A stretch of DNA of 64,000 bases from JACJXF01 sp964404825. Lineage in GTDB: Bacteria > Bacteroidota > Bacteroidia > Bacteroidales > GCA-2748055. The number at the start of each line of letters is the position of its first letter. Position 1 is the first letter of the stretch. A model generated the notes under the pieces. That model did no database searches. It worked only from the letters and a program-made list of their open reading frames with translations, and was not told where the DNA came from. Position numbers and translations under genes: made by a program. Of the stretch, positions 18,607-27,973 are shown in pieces. The stretch spans positions 1 to 64,000 of the forward strand of contig CAYOLQ010000007.1 of NCBI GenBank assembly GCA_964404825.1, written 5' to 3'.

Positions 18607-18977
18607 AAGTATTGTATAAGTTAGAGTTCTGAATTGAATGCAAATTTATTCAAAATATTATGAACTAACGTTGTTATATTTTGTATATTGTAAATCGCTT
18701 ATGATGGATGAGCCTAAGATGCTATTATTCAAGGAATAATTTGTATTTTTGTGGTTGAAATAAGTTGAGTTTTCAACAGGGAGTATTAAATTTTGGGTTT
18801 CATTCACCAGCCTGTCAAATGATATTATCGTTTGAGTAAATAATTGAATTGATGAAACCTATATGATTTTCAGACCCGGACACAAATACAATAAAATCAA
18901 ATACATGCGGGTTCTCTCAATAGAGAAGGACAAGCAATCATTATTTTTTTATGAAGAAATTTAATCAGTATTAATTT
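18607..18977. other. Divergent intergenic region upstream of the glycogen operon
   Basis: This 371-base gap contains no gene. It holds a TAnnTTTG box on the minus strand (TAAATTTG, 18641-18648) for the TlpA operon and one on the plus strand (TATTTTTG, 18744-18751). The latter would give the debranching-enzyme mRNA a leader of about 220 bases. In that leader GGGTTTCAT (18795-18803) can pair with ATGAAACCT (18852-18860). No known riboswitch was recognised. Confidence 0.4.
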
Positions 18978-20933
18978 ATGGGATATCTACAATTCGAAAA
19001 GAGTAAGTTGATTAATCTTGAATACTCGCTGGACAAGGAATTTGTAAGATCGAACCGTGCTGGTTCATATTCCTCAACTACTATTGTTGGATGTAATACC
19101 AGGAAATATCATGGTATGCTTGTTGTCCCGGATGCTGTTAGCGGGGATAAAAATGTGCTTTTATCTTCTCTGGATGTTACAATTGTGCAGCATGATCAGG
19201 AGTTTAATCTTGGCATTCATAAGTATCAGGGGGATCTGTATGTTCCGAGAGGGCACAAATATGTCCGCGATTTTGAAGCTGAAAGTGTCGGGGTAACAAC
19301 CTACAGGGTGGGAGGTGTCGTTTTAAAGAAAGAATATTTGCTTGTTGAAAAAGAAGAACAGATACTTATTAAATATACCCTTGAAGAGGCAACCTCGCCC
19401 ACTTTTTTAAAGTTCAAACCTTTCCTTGCTTTCCGGAGCATGCACTCTTTAAGCAAAGCAAACTTATATGCCAATACCAAGTATCAGGTAGTTAAAAATG
19501 GCATCGTTTCTAAGTTATATGATGCCCTCCCTTCACTTTATATGCAGTTTAATAAGGAAGTGGAATTTATATCCTGTCCCGACTGGTACTACAATATCGA
19601 ATACATGGAGGAACAAAAAAGAGGCTATGACTTTAAAGAAGATCTTTTTGTTCCCGGCTATTTCGAATGCTCCATTAAAAAAGGAGAAAGTATAATCTTC
19701 TCCGGAAATACAATACTTGCAGAAGAACCTGAGTCTCTTGTCAGGAAATATGAAAAAGAAAAGGCTAAAAGAAATCCCAGGGATAGTTTCAAAAGTTGCC
19801 TTATTAATTCTGCAGAACAATTTCTGGTAAAAAACGAGGGCAGAACAGAAATTATTGCGGGATTTCCCTGGTTCGGAACATGGGGCAGAGATACTTTCAT
19901 TTCCCTTCCGGGAATCACCCTTACAACCGGGAAACTGCAACAGGCTAAAGATATTATCGATACAATGGTAAAAAGGATGAAAGGCGGGCTTTTTCCCAAC
20001 ATGGGTAACAATGAGAATCCTGCTTTCAATTCAGTTGATGCTCCTTTATGGTTTTTCTGGTCACTCCAGGAGTACCAGAAATATGACTCCGTACTTGATA
20101 TTTGGGAAACCTACAAAGCCCCAATTAATGATATTCTGAATTCCTATCGGAACGGTACAATATTCAATATCCGTATGCTTGAAAACGGTTTGATATGGGC
20201 TGGTCAGGAAGGTAAATCACTGACCTGGATGGACGCAATAAACGATCAGGGTCCTGTGACCCCACGTATGGGCATGGATGTGGAAATTAATGCGCTATGG
20301 TACAATGCGGTGTGTGCTTGTCTTGAATGGGCAAAAAAATCCAAAGACAGCAAGTTTATCAAAAACTGGAAAGATCTGCCCGAAAAAATCAGTCAGTCTT
20401 TTATTGAAACCTTCTGGGATGAGAAAAAAGGATATCTGGCTGATTATGTAAATGGTGATTTTAAGGATTTCAGCGTAAGGCCGAATCAGGTTTTTGCTGC
20501 AGCTCTGCCTTATAGTCCGATTTCGAGAGACATGAAAAAAAGTGTAGTTGATATTATTACCCGTTACTTATTAACTCCTAAAGGTCTCCGGACCCTTTCA
20601 CCAAAGGATGAAAAGTATAATCCCTGTTATGAAGGAAATCAGAATACAAGAAACTCCGCCTACCATCAGGGAACAGTATGGCCATGGCTATTGGAACATT
20701 ATGTAAAAGCTTACCTGGATTTGCACAAAGCAGGAGGCTTGAACACGGTTAAACAACTTTTCCATGGTTTTGAAGAGGATATGCTGGTGCATGGAATTGG
20801 ATCCATTTCTGAAATATATGATGGAGATCCGCCTCACACACCCAGAGGTTCAATTTCTCAGGCCTGGAGTGTTGCGTCAGTATTACGGATAGGTGAAATA
20901 ATTGAAAAATTTGAATCAGAAAAAACAATTTAA
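18978..20933 (+). CDS. Glycogen debranching enzyme (amylo-alpha-1,6-glucosidase, GH133-like)
   Basis: This 651-residue enzyme removes alpha-1,6-linked branch stubs from glycogen. It carries the N-terminal GDE_N_bis-like domain, with RSNRAGSYSSTTIVG and TRKYHGMLVVP (about residues 25-55), and a C-terminal (alpha/alpha)6-barrel with PWFGTWGRDTFISLPG (about 297-312), WMDAINDQGPVTPR and RNSAYHQGTVWPWLLEHY. These motifs match the bacterial/archaeal debranching family and the C-terminal half of the eukaryotic enzyme. It is the first gene of a four-gene operon (gaps 14, 25 and 23 bases) for glycogen metabolism. No signal peptide is present, so it is cytoplasmic. Confidence 0.9.
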   Translation: MGYLQFEKSKLINLEYSLDKEFVRSNRAGSYSSTTIVGCNTRKYHGMLVVPDAVSGDKNVLLSSLDVTIVQHDQEFNLGIHKYQGDLYVPRGHKYVRDFEAESVGVTTYRVGGVVLKKEYLLVEKEEQILIKYTLEEATSPTFLKFKPFLAFRSMHSLSKANLYANTKYQVVKNGIVSKLYDALPSLYMQFNKEVEFISCPDWYYNIEYMEEQKRGYDFKEDLFVPGYFECSIKKGESIIFSGNTILAEEPESLVRKYEKEKAKRNPRDSFKSCLINSAEQFLVKNEGRTEIIAGFPWFGTWGRDTFISLPGITLTTGKLQQAKDIIDTMVKRMKGGLFPNMGNNENPAFNSVDAPLWFFWSLQEYQKYDSVLDIWETYKAPINDILNSYRNGTIFNIRMLENGLIWAGQEGKSLTWMDAINDQGPVTPRMGMDVEINALWYNAVCACLEWAKKSKDSKFIKNWKDLPEKISQSFIETFWDEKKGYLADYVNGDFKDFSVRPNQVFAAALPYSPISRDMKKSVVDIITRYLLTPKGLRTLSPKDEKYNPCYEGNQNTRNSAYHQGTVWPWLLEHYVKAYLDLHKAGGLNTVKQLFHGFEEDMLVHGIGSISEIYDGDPPHTPRGSISQAWSVASVLRIGEIIEKFESEKTI

Positions 20934-20947
20934 TCTATGTTAAGCCT

Positions 20948-22234
20948 ATGAAGGTATTGATGTTCGGTTGGGAATTTCCACCACATATTTCAGGTGGCCT
21001 TGGAACTGCTTCTTATGGTCTTACCAAAGGAATGAGCAAAATCCCCGGAATGCAAATAAAATTTGTCGTTCCAAAAGCATATGGAGATGAAGACCAAAGC
21101 CGCATGCGGATTGTAGGTGCAAATGATATAGTTATAAGCAAAAGACTTGTAAATTATGAGTCATTCCTTAGAGAAATTGAGTATGTTGAAATTAATTCCA
21201 GAATTGTTCCCTATACCGATCCTGATGAATATTACACAGCCGTAAAAGAAGCTAAAGAAGAAGGACGACCATTTATCTATACAAATTTCAGGGGGAAAAT
21301 CCCCTTTACCGGAAAATATGGAGGAAATCTGTATCAGGAGATAGCTAATTATGCAGTGATAGCATCTGTTCTGGCTGAAGAAAACGATTTTGATGTAATA
21401 CATGCACACGACTGGCTTACTTTCCCTGCCGGAATTGCAGCTAAGAGAGTTTCAGGAAAACCATTGGTAATACATGTTCATGCTACCGATTTCGATCGAA
21501 GCGGAGGAAGTGTTAATCCTGCTGTATTCGATATAGAAATGAAAGGAATGAGGAATGCGGATAAAATTATAGCAGTTTCCAATCTCACTCGAAACACAAT
21601 CATTGAGAAATATGGGATCAGTCCGGATAAAGTTGTAACAGTTCATAATGCCGTTGAGCCTCTGCAAGAGTCTGAAAAACTAATGCTGGGGAAAAATATT
21701 AATGATAAGATTGTAACATTTTTAGGAAGAGTTACCTTACAAAAAGGACCTGAATATTTTGTTGAGGCAGCATACAAAGTCCTTCAGAAAATGGATAATG
21801 TTCGTTTTGTCATGGCTGGTAGCGGGGAATTGCTGAACCGTATGATTATGCGTGCAGCATCTTTGCGGATTGCAAATAAATTCCACTTTACGGGATTCTT
21901 AAAAGGAGATGATGTATACCGAATGTTTTCAATAAGTGATGTTTATGTTATGCCTTCTGTTTCTGAGCCTTTTGGGATTTCACCCCTCGAAGCCATGCAA
22001 TCAAATGTTCCGGTAATCATATCTCACCAGTCCGGAGTTTCTGAAGTATTGCAATACGCTATGAAGGTTGATTTCTGGGATATTGACGCTATGGCTGATG
22101 CAATTTATGGATTGCTTAACTACAGCGCTTTGTCGGATATGTTTAAAATCTATGGAAAGGAAGAAGTTGAGAATATGAAATGGGAAAACTCGGCAATTAA
22201 AGTAAATGAAGTATATCATTCAGTTGTAAAATAA
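20948..22234 (+). CDS. GT4-type glycosyltransferase of the glycogen operon
   Basis: A GT-B fold glycosyltransferase of 428 residues. Its N-terminus, GWEFPPHISGGLGTA, resembles the glucan synthase glycine loop, and HAHDWLTFPAG (about residues 150-160) is also typical. The C-terminal nucleotide-sugar half has GRVTLQKGPEYF and SVSEPFGISPLEAM, the family's EX7E-type motif. Its place between debranching enzyme and GH57 suggests an alpha-glucan chain-synthesising or priming role, possibly like GlgA/GlgM-type enzymes. The donor (ADP-, UDP-glucose or other) cannot be read. A separate GT3 glycogen synthase lies two genes downstream, so this one may act at a different step. Confidence 0.75.
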   Translation: MKVLMFGWEFPPHISGGLGTASYGLTKGMSKIPGMQIKFVVPKAYGDEDQSRMRIVGANDIVISKRLVNYESFLREIEYVEINSRIVPYTDPDEYYTAVKEAKEEGRPFIYTNFRGKIPFTGKYGGNLYQEIANYAVIASVLAEENDFDVIHAHDWLTFPAGIAAKRVSGKPLVIHVHATDFDRSGGSVNPAVFDIEMKGMRNADKIIAVSNLTRNTIIEKYGISPDKVVTVHNAVEPLQESEKLMLGKNINDKIVTFLGRVTLQKGPEYFVEAAYKVLQKMDNVRFVMAGSGELLNRMIMRAASLRIANKFHFTGFLKGDDVYRMFSISDVYVMPSVSEPFGISPLEAMQSNVPVIISHQSGVSEVLQYAMKVDFWDIDAMADAIYGLLNYSALSDMFKIYGKEEVENMKWENSAIKVNEVYHSVVK

Positions 22235-22259
22235 CCAGAGTAAAAAGTAACAGTGTACC

Positions 22260-23705
22260 ATGAGAACAATATGTTTATACTTTCAGATTCACCAGCCTTT
22301 CCGGTTCAGGAAATATCGTTTTTTTGATATTGGCAGCGAGCATTATTATTACGACGATTACATGAACGAAAGCATCATGAGAAAAGTCGCTGATAAGTGT
22401 TATTTGCCTGCAAATAAAATTATGCTGGATCTGATCAAAAAGCATGAGGGTAAGTTTAAAATTGCTTTTTCTATTTCAGGAACTGCTATTGACCAGTTTG
22501 AACTTTATGCACCTGAGGTTATTGATAGTTTTAAAAAATTGGCTAATACCGGATGTGTCGAATTCCTGTCTGAAACCTATTCTCATAGTTTAGCCTCCCT
22601 TTCAAATCGCGAAGAATTCGAAAAGCAGGTAGTTAAACATAAATTAAAAATAAAGGAGCTTTTTAAAACAGAACCTGTTGTTTTCAGAAATACTGAATTA
22701 ATCTATTCCGATCAAATTGGAGCAATGGTTGCCGATATGGGTTACAAAGCCATGATTACTGAAGGCGCCAAGCATGTTCTGGGATGGAAGAGCCCAAATT
22801 TTCTGTATTATAATGCTATTAATCCTAAACTTAAGGTATTATTGAAAAACTTCAAGCTCAGCGATGATATTGCTTTTCGTTTCTCCAATAAATCATGGGC
22901 AGAATATCCCCTTACAGCTGAAAAATTTGTTTCATGGATTAAGGCCATAGATAAAAACGAGGAAACAGTGAATCTTTTTATGGATTACGAAACATTTGGA
23001 GAACATCAGTGGGCTGAGACAGGAATTTTTGAGTTTCTTAAAGCTCTTCCTTCCGCTGTATTTAAAAGTACCAAGTTTAAGTTCAGTACCCCTTCTGAGG
23101 TAGTTAATACCCTTCAACCCGTTGCACCCGTTCATGTACCCCATGCAATATCCTGGGCTGATGAGGAAAGAGATCTCACTGCCTGGCTGGGTAATGAACT
23201 CCAATGGCAGGCATTTGGAAAGCTTTATGAACTGCAGGAAAAGGTGAAAATTGCCAATGACTCAAAACTGCAAAAAGACTTTGAGTATTTCCAGGTAAGT
23301 GATCATTTTTACTATATGAGCACAAAATTTTTCTCTGATGGTGAAGTCCACTCATACTTTAATCCTTATGATAGCCCATACGATGCTTTTATAAATTATA
23401 TGAATATTCTAAGTGATTTTGAAATACGATTAAACAGTCTTCAATCAGATGATAGCAATTTCGAAGTGAATCGGCTAAGTAAATTGCTGAAAGAAAAAGA
23501 AGAATTAATAATACAATACGCTAATCAGCTTAATACTGCAGGGAAAGTTAAGAAAACCTCACAGAAAATACCGGTGAGCGTTGGAACGACTAAAAAAGCT
23601 GTTAATAAGAAAAGTCAGGTAAAGGAACCCGGTACAAAAAAAAGTTCTCCGGTTCAAAAGCAGGATTTTAAGAAAACCACAAAACCAAGGGGTGGTAAAA
23701 AATAA
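22260..23705 (+). CDS. GH57 alpha-amylase/glucanotransferase-like enzyme with basic C-terminal tail
   Basis: The protein has 481 residues. It begins with LYFQIHQPFRFRKYRFFDIG, the usual GH57 N-terminus. The probable catalytic nucleophile is Glu146 in FRNTELIY and the acid/base is Asp242 in FMDYETFGEHQW. The catalytic part ends near residue 390, followed by a helical segment with predicted coiled coil and about 55 residues rich in Lys, Thr, Pro and Gln that look disordered. No signal peptide is seen, so it is an intracellular alpha-glucan enzyme; hydrolase versus transferase activity cannot be separated from sequence. It is third in the glycogen operon. Confidence 0.85.
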   Translation: MRTICLYFQIHQPFRFRKYRFFDIGSEHYYYDDYMNESIMRKVADKCYLPANKIMLDLIKKHEGKFKIAFSISGTAIDQFELYAPEVIDSFKKLANTGCVEFLSETYSHSLASLSNREEFEKQVVKHKLKIKELFKTEPVVFRNTELIYSDQIGAMVADMGYKAMITEGAKHVLGWKSPNFLYYNAINPKLKVLLKNFKLSDDIAFRFSNKSWAEYPLTAEKFVSWIKAIDKNEETVNLFMDYETFGEHQWAETGIFEFLKALPSAVFKSTKFKFSTPSEVVNTLQPVAPVHVPHAISWADEERDLTAWLGNELQWQAFGKLYELQEKVKIANDSKLQKDFEYFQVSDHFYYMSTKFFSDGEVHSYFNPYDSPYDAFINYMNILSDFEIRLNSLQSDDSNFEVNRLSKLLKEKEELIIQYANQLNTAGKVKKTSQKIPVSVGTTKKAVNKKSQVKEPGTKKSSPVQKQDFKKTTKPRGGKK

Positions 23706-23728
23706 TTTTAATTCACATTAGTTATAAT

Positions 23729-26700
23729 ATGATTAAAGAAAGAATTAGTCCCAATTATTTATTCGAAGTCAGCTGGGAAGTTTGTAATAAAGTGGGTGGT
23801 ATTCATACTGTTATTTCAACAAAAGCACTAACACTGCTTAAAGAATTTGGTGATAAGTATATTTTACTTGGTCCCGATGTCTGGCGCGATGAAGCCGAAC
23901 ATCCGGAGTTTAACGAAGACCCGAACCTTCTTGCCGGATGGAGGCAGCAAGCTGCGGTTGAAGGACTGCGTGTGAGGGTGGGTAGATGGAAAATTGCCGG
24001 ACGACCTTTGGTAATTCTTGTGGATTTCACCACCTTTTTCGCAAGTAAAGATCAAATATATAGTAAGCTATGGGAAACGTATAAACTCGATTCAATCTCT
24101 GGTCAGTGGGATTATATTGAACCTACTTTATTTGGATATGCCACCGGACAGGTAATTGAAAGTTATTGTAAGTACCACCTCACCCCAAGTGATAAAATAA
24201 TCGCTCAGTTTCATGAATGGATGACCGGAGCAGGTCTGCTCTATTTACGTGATGTTCTTCCTCAGGCCGGTACAGTGTTTACAACTCACGCAACTGTCAT
24301 TGGACGATCCATTGCCGGAAATCTTCTCCCTCTGTATAGCAAAATGAAGGAATATAACGGAGATGTGAAGGCAACAGAGTTTAACCTGGCTGCTAAACAA
24401 TCCATTGAAAAAATATCTGCACGTTATGCCGATGCTTTTACTACAGTAAGCGAACTTACAGCGCATGAATGTGAACAGTTTTTGCAAAAAGAGGTTGATC
24501 TGGTAACCCCAAACGGCTTTGAAGATGGTTTTGTACCCGACCATGCAAGCTTTAATTCCAAGCGCAAAGCAGCCAGAAAGAAAATTCTTGAAGTTGCCGG
24601 AGCCTTGCTTGGTGAGACGTTTGGAGATGATACCTTTCTGGTGGCAAACAGCGGTAGATACGAGTTTAAAAATAAGGGAATCGACCTTTTTGTTGACTCT
24701 CTTGGAAAGCTTAAACAAGGAAATTCATTAGATAAAACGCTCCTTGCATTTATACTTATTCCGGCAAATCATTACGGTCCGCGTAAAGACCTTCTTGAAA
24801 AACTCGAAGGTAAGGCTGTTGAAATTATTGGTGAAAATTATCTGACACATAATCTGCATTATGCAGAAAGCGATCCAAGCCTGAGCCGAATTAAAGCTGC
24901 CGGAATCAATAATCAGAAAGGCGATAGTGTCCGGGTCATATTCGTACCATCATACCTTAATGGTTTTGACGGGATCTTTAATAAGGAGTATTACGAACTG
25001 CTCATAGGTTTTGATCTTACCGTTTTCCCTTCTTATTACGAGCCATGGGGGTATACCCCGCTTGAAAGTCTTGCATTCCATATCCCAACCATTACTACAA
25101 GCCTTGCAGGTTTTGGACTCTGGGTAAGAGATAATTATAAAGATCCCGGTAACGGAATTTTTGTAATAAACCGGGATGATTATAATGACGCGGAAGTGGT
25201 AGATGGCATATGTGAAGCCATCCGCATTATGGATTCTCTTCCCCCAAAAGCGTTAAAAGAAGCCCGGGATAAGGCATTTGACATTTCACGTATAGCTTTG
25301 TGGACGAATCAGGTTGATTATTATTATAAAGCATTTGATGTTGCCCTGACCAAAGTGATGGAACGTGTCGACACATTTGTTGAACACGAAAGAGTTGAAC
25401 AATTGCCTCAGATAGAGGTTAATCTGGGAGCCACTCCTGTTTGGAAAAGAGTTATTGTTCAGCAAAGTTTACCTGAAAATTTGCAAGCACTTGAAGAATT
25501 AAGTAAAAATCTTTGGTGGTGCTGGAATCAGGATGCAATTGAACTTTTTAAATCTATTGATCCGTCATTATGGAAAGAAACTGCTGAAAATCCTGTTGAG
25601 CTTTTGGAAAGAATTCCGTTTAACAGGCTTGATAATCTTCATAAAGATAAAGAATTCTTATCACGCCTCCTGAGCGTACATAACCATTTTACTGCCTATA
25701 TGTCTGAGAAACCTAAAGAAGGTCCTACAGTAGGCTACTTTAGCATGGAGTTTGGTTTGCACGATTCACTTAAGATATATTCCGGAGGACTTGGCCTTCT
25801 TGCCGGTGATTACCTCAAAGAGGCAAGTGATTATAATTACAAAATAATAGGAATTGGATTTCTCTACCGGTATGGGTATTTTAAACAGCTTATGTCTGTT
25901 GCCGGCGAACAATTATCAGTAACAGAGAAGCAGGTTTTTTCAAAAACACCTGCGCAGCCAGTTTTTGAAGAAAACGGAGATTTCAAGAAAATCCGTATAG
26001 TGTTACCCGGCCGCGACTTAATTGCACGTATCTGGCAGGTAAATGTTGGCAGGGTTAAGCTGTTTCTTCTTGATACGGATATCGATGAGAATCAGGAAAG
26101 TGATCGCTCCATTACTCATCAGTTATATGGAGGGGATAATGAAAATCGTCTCAAGCAGGAAATACTTCTTGGAATTGGTGGAATCAGGGCATTGAGGGCA
26201 CTTGGGCTGGAACCGGATATTTATCATTGCAATGAAGGACATGCCGCCTTTATTGGACTTGAAAGATTACGTGAGTATATTCAACTCAAAAATCACACTT
26301 ACCCCGAAGCACTCGAGATTGTAAGGTCTTCCTCTTTGTTTACAACTCACACACCTGTACCTGCTGGACATGATTATTTTAGTGAGGATCTTATGCGTGC
26401 ATATATTGCTCATTATCCTACGCGTCTCAAAATTACCTGGAACCAACTGATGAATCTGGGAAAAATGCATCCGAACTCGGGAAGCGAAAAGTTCTCAATG
26501 AGTTGCCTTGCTGTTAATCTTTCTCAGGAAGTTAACGGAGTCTCCAGACTTCATGGAAAAGTAAGCAGGGATATGTTTGCCGATATGTGGAGCGGATACC
26601 TTACAGAGGAAATACCTATTGGTTACGTAACAAACGGAGTTCATATTCCCACCTGGATCTCAAAAAGATGGAAAGAGCTTTATCATCAGGAACTCGATTC

Positions 26701-27970
26701 GGAGTTTTACAAAAAGCAGGACGACCGCTCGATGTGGGCAAAAATAAACAATGTCGATCAGGCTGTAATCTGGAATATCAAGAATCAGGAAAGGAAAGAT
26801 CTCATTGATTTTATTAATGACGCAATTGTTTCAAACTCTCTTAAATCATACGAAGATCCCCGAACCATTGTAGAAATTCAGGAGAAGCTTAACCCCAATG
26901 CACTGACAATAGGTTTTGCCAGAAGATTTGCTACCTACAAAAGGGCGCACCTGCTTTTCATGGATCTCAAAAGATTAGCTGAAATAGTGAATAATCCGTT
27001 TATGCCGGTTCAGATATTTTTTGCCGGTAAAGCGCATCCTCAGGACAAGATGGGGGCTGACCTGATAAAAATGATTGTTGAGATCTCCCGGAAACCCGAA
27101 TTTATTGGAAAAATTCTTTTTCTGCCCGGATACGAAATTGCACTGGCAAAAAAACTTTTGCACGGCGTTGATATATGGATGAATACTCCTACACGACCTC
27201 TTGAAGCTTCGGGCACCAGTGGAGAGAAGGCAGTTATGAACGGAGATCTCCATTTTAGTGTCCTTGACGGCTGGTGGGCAGAAGGATACAAAAAGGATGC
27301 CGGCTGGGCTTTAGATGAAGAAAGAGCCTATGATAATCAGACATTTCAGGATCAGCTTGATGCCGAGACTATCTATAACCTTATTGAATCGGAAATTACA
27401 CCCGCATTCTACAAGCGCGATTCACGAGGAGTTCCAACGGCCTGGGTAAGCATGATACAGAAATCGATTACCGAAGTGTGTCCGGAATTTACTATGAACC
27501 GTCAGTTGCAGGATTATATAAAGCAATATTATGAGCCCTTGTACAAAAGGACACTGAAAATGAGGGAGAAGGATTATGATTTGGCCTCCGTTATTGCTTG
27601 CTGGAAAAAGAAGATCCTCAATTCATGGAATGATATTGAAATTGTATCGATTAATTATCCTCAGATGGATAACCAGATAGTCTGCCTTGGTAATCATTAT
27701 TTTTCCAAAATTGTTCTGGATCTTAAATCATTAAGATCTGAAGAAATTGGGGTTGAACTTGTTGTTGCTGAATTGGAAACAAAAAGCAAAAAGCCCCAAA
27801 TCCTCGAGAAGAAGGAGTTTATCTTTACCAGTAAGGAGGGATCGAAAGCTACTTATGAAATCGAATTCTCACCAACCAAACCCGGGATTTTCGATTTTGG
27901 AATCAGAATTTATCCGAAGAACAAACACCTTGCACACAGGCAGGAATTGCCACTTCTGCGCTGGATATAA
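23729..27970 (+). CDS. Fused glycogen synthase (GT3) - alpha-glucan phosphorylase (GT35)
   Basis: One uninterrupted frame of 1,413 residues joins two enzymes of opposite function. Residues 1 to about 550 are a GT3, eukaryote-type glycogen synthase: FEVSWEVCNKVGGIHTVIS at the start and YEPWGYTPLES (about 435-446), the GT3 EX7E acid pair. Residues about 565-1413 are an archaeal/bacterial-type phosphorylase: LSKNLWWCWNQD (DUF3417), GYFSMEFGLH, YSGGLGLLAGDYLK, NGVHIPTW, ARRFATYKRAHLL and GTSGEKAVMNGD, where Lys1167 should bind pyridoxal phosphate. The Arg cluster through which glucose-6-phosphate controls yeast and animal synthase is not evident. It would elongate glycogen from a sugar nucleotide (UDP-glucose in GT3 relatives) and release glucose-1-phosphate. 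It is the last gene of its operon and ends in a terminator shared with the branching-enzyme gene. Confidence 0.9.
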   Translation: MIKERISPNYLFEVSWEVCNKVGGIHTVISTKALTLLKEFGDKYILLGPDVWRDEAEHPEFNEDPNLLAGWRQQAAVEGLRVRVGRWKIAGRPLVILVDFTTFFASKDQIYSKLWETYKLDSISGQWDYIEPTLFGYATGQVIESYCKYHLTPSDKIIAQFHEWMTGAGLLYLRDVLPQAGTVFTTHATVIGRSIAGNLLPLYSKMKEYNGDVKATEFNLAAKQSIEKISARYADAFTTVSELTAHECEQFLQKEVDLVTPNGFEDGFVPDHASFNSKRKAARKKILEVAGALLGETFGDDTFLVANSGRYEFKNKGIDLFVDSLGKLKQGNSLDKTLLAFILIPANHYGPRKDLLEKLEGKAVEIIGENYLTHNLHYAESDPSLSRIKAAGINNQKGDSVRVIFVPSYLNGFDGIFNKEYYELLIGFDLTVFPSYYEPWGYTPLESLAFHIPTITTSLAGFGLWVRDNYKDPGNGIFVINRDDYNDAEVVDGICEAIRIMDSLPPKALKEARDKAFDISRIALWTNQVDYYYKAFDVALTKVMERVDTFVEHERVEQLPQIEVNLGATPVWKRVIVQQSLPENLQALEELSKNLWWCWNQDAIELFKSIDPSLWKETAENPVELLERIPFNRLDNLHKDKEFLSRLLSVHNHFTAYMSEKPKEGPTVGYFSMEFGLHDSLKIYSGGLGLLAGDYLKEASDYNYKIIGIGFLYRYGYFKQLMSVAGEQLSVTEKQVFSKTPAQPVFEENGDFKKIRIVLPGRDLIARIWQVNVGRVKLFLLDTDIDENQESDRSITHQLYGGDNENRLKQEILLGIGGIRALRALGLEPDIYHCNEGHAAFIGLERLREYIQLKNHTYPEALEIVRSSSLFTTHTPVPAGHDYFSEDLMRAYIAHYPTRLKITWNQLMNLGKMHPNSGSEKFSMSCLAVNLSQEVNGVSRLHGKVSRDMFADMWSGYLTEEIPIGYVTNGVHIPTWISKRWKELYHQELDSEFYKKQDDRSMWAKINNVDQAVIWNIKNQERKDLIDFINDAIVSNSLKSYEDPRTIVEIQEKLNPNALTIGFARRFATYKRAHLLFMDLKRLAEIVNNPFMPVQIFFAGKAHPQDKMGADLIKMIVEISRKPEFIGKILFLPGYEIALAKKLLHGVDIWMNTPTRPLEASGTSGEKAVMNGDLHFSVLDGWWAEGYKKDAGWALDEERAYDNQTFQDQLDAETIYNLIESEITPAFYKRDSRGVPTAWVSMIQKSITEVCPEFTMNRQLQDYIKQYYEPLYKRTLKMREKDYDLASVIACWKKKILNSWNDIEIVSINYPQMDNQIVCLGNHYFSKIVLDLKSLRSEEIGVELVVAELETKSKKPQILEKKEFIFTSKEGSKATYEIEFSPTKPGIFDFGIRIYPKNKHLAHRQELPLLRWI

Positions 27971-27973
27971 ATA

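Noticed and set aside
19533..20029. Two overlapping minus-strand frames (135 and 123 codons) opposite the debranching enzyme
   Set aside because: Both are shadows of a conserved enzyme gene and have no recognisable domains.
24245..24718. 157-codon minus-strand frame opposite the GT3 domain
   Set aside because: Shadow of the synthase-phosphorylase gene; Cys/Lys/Phe-rich composition typical of antisense frames.
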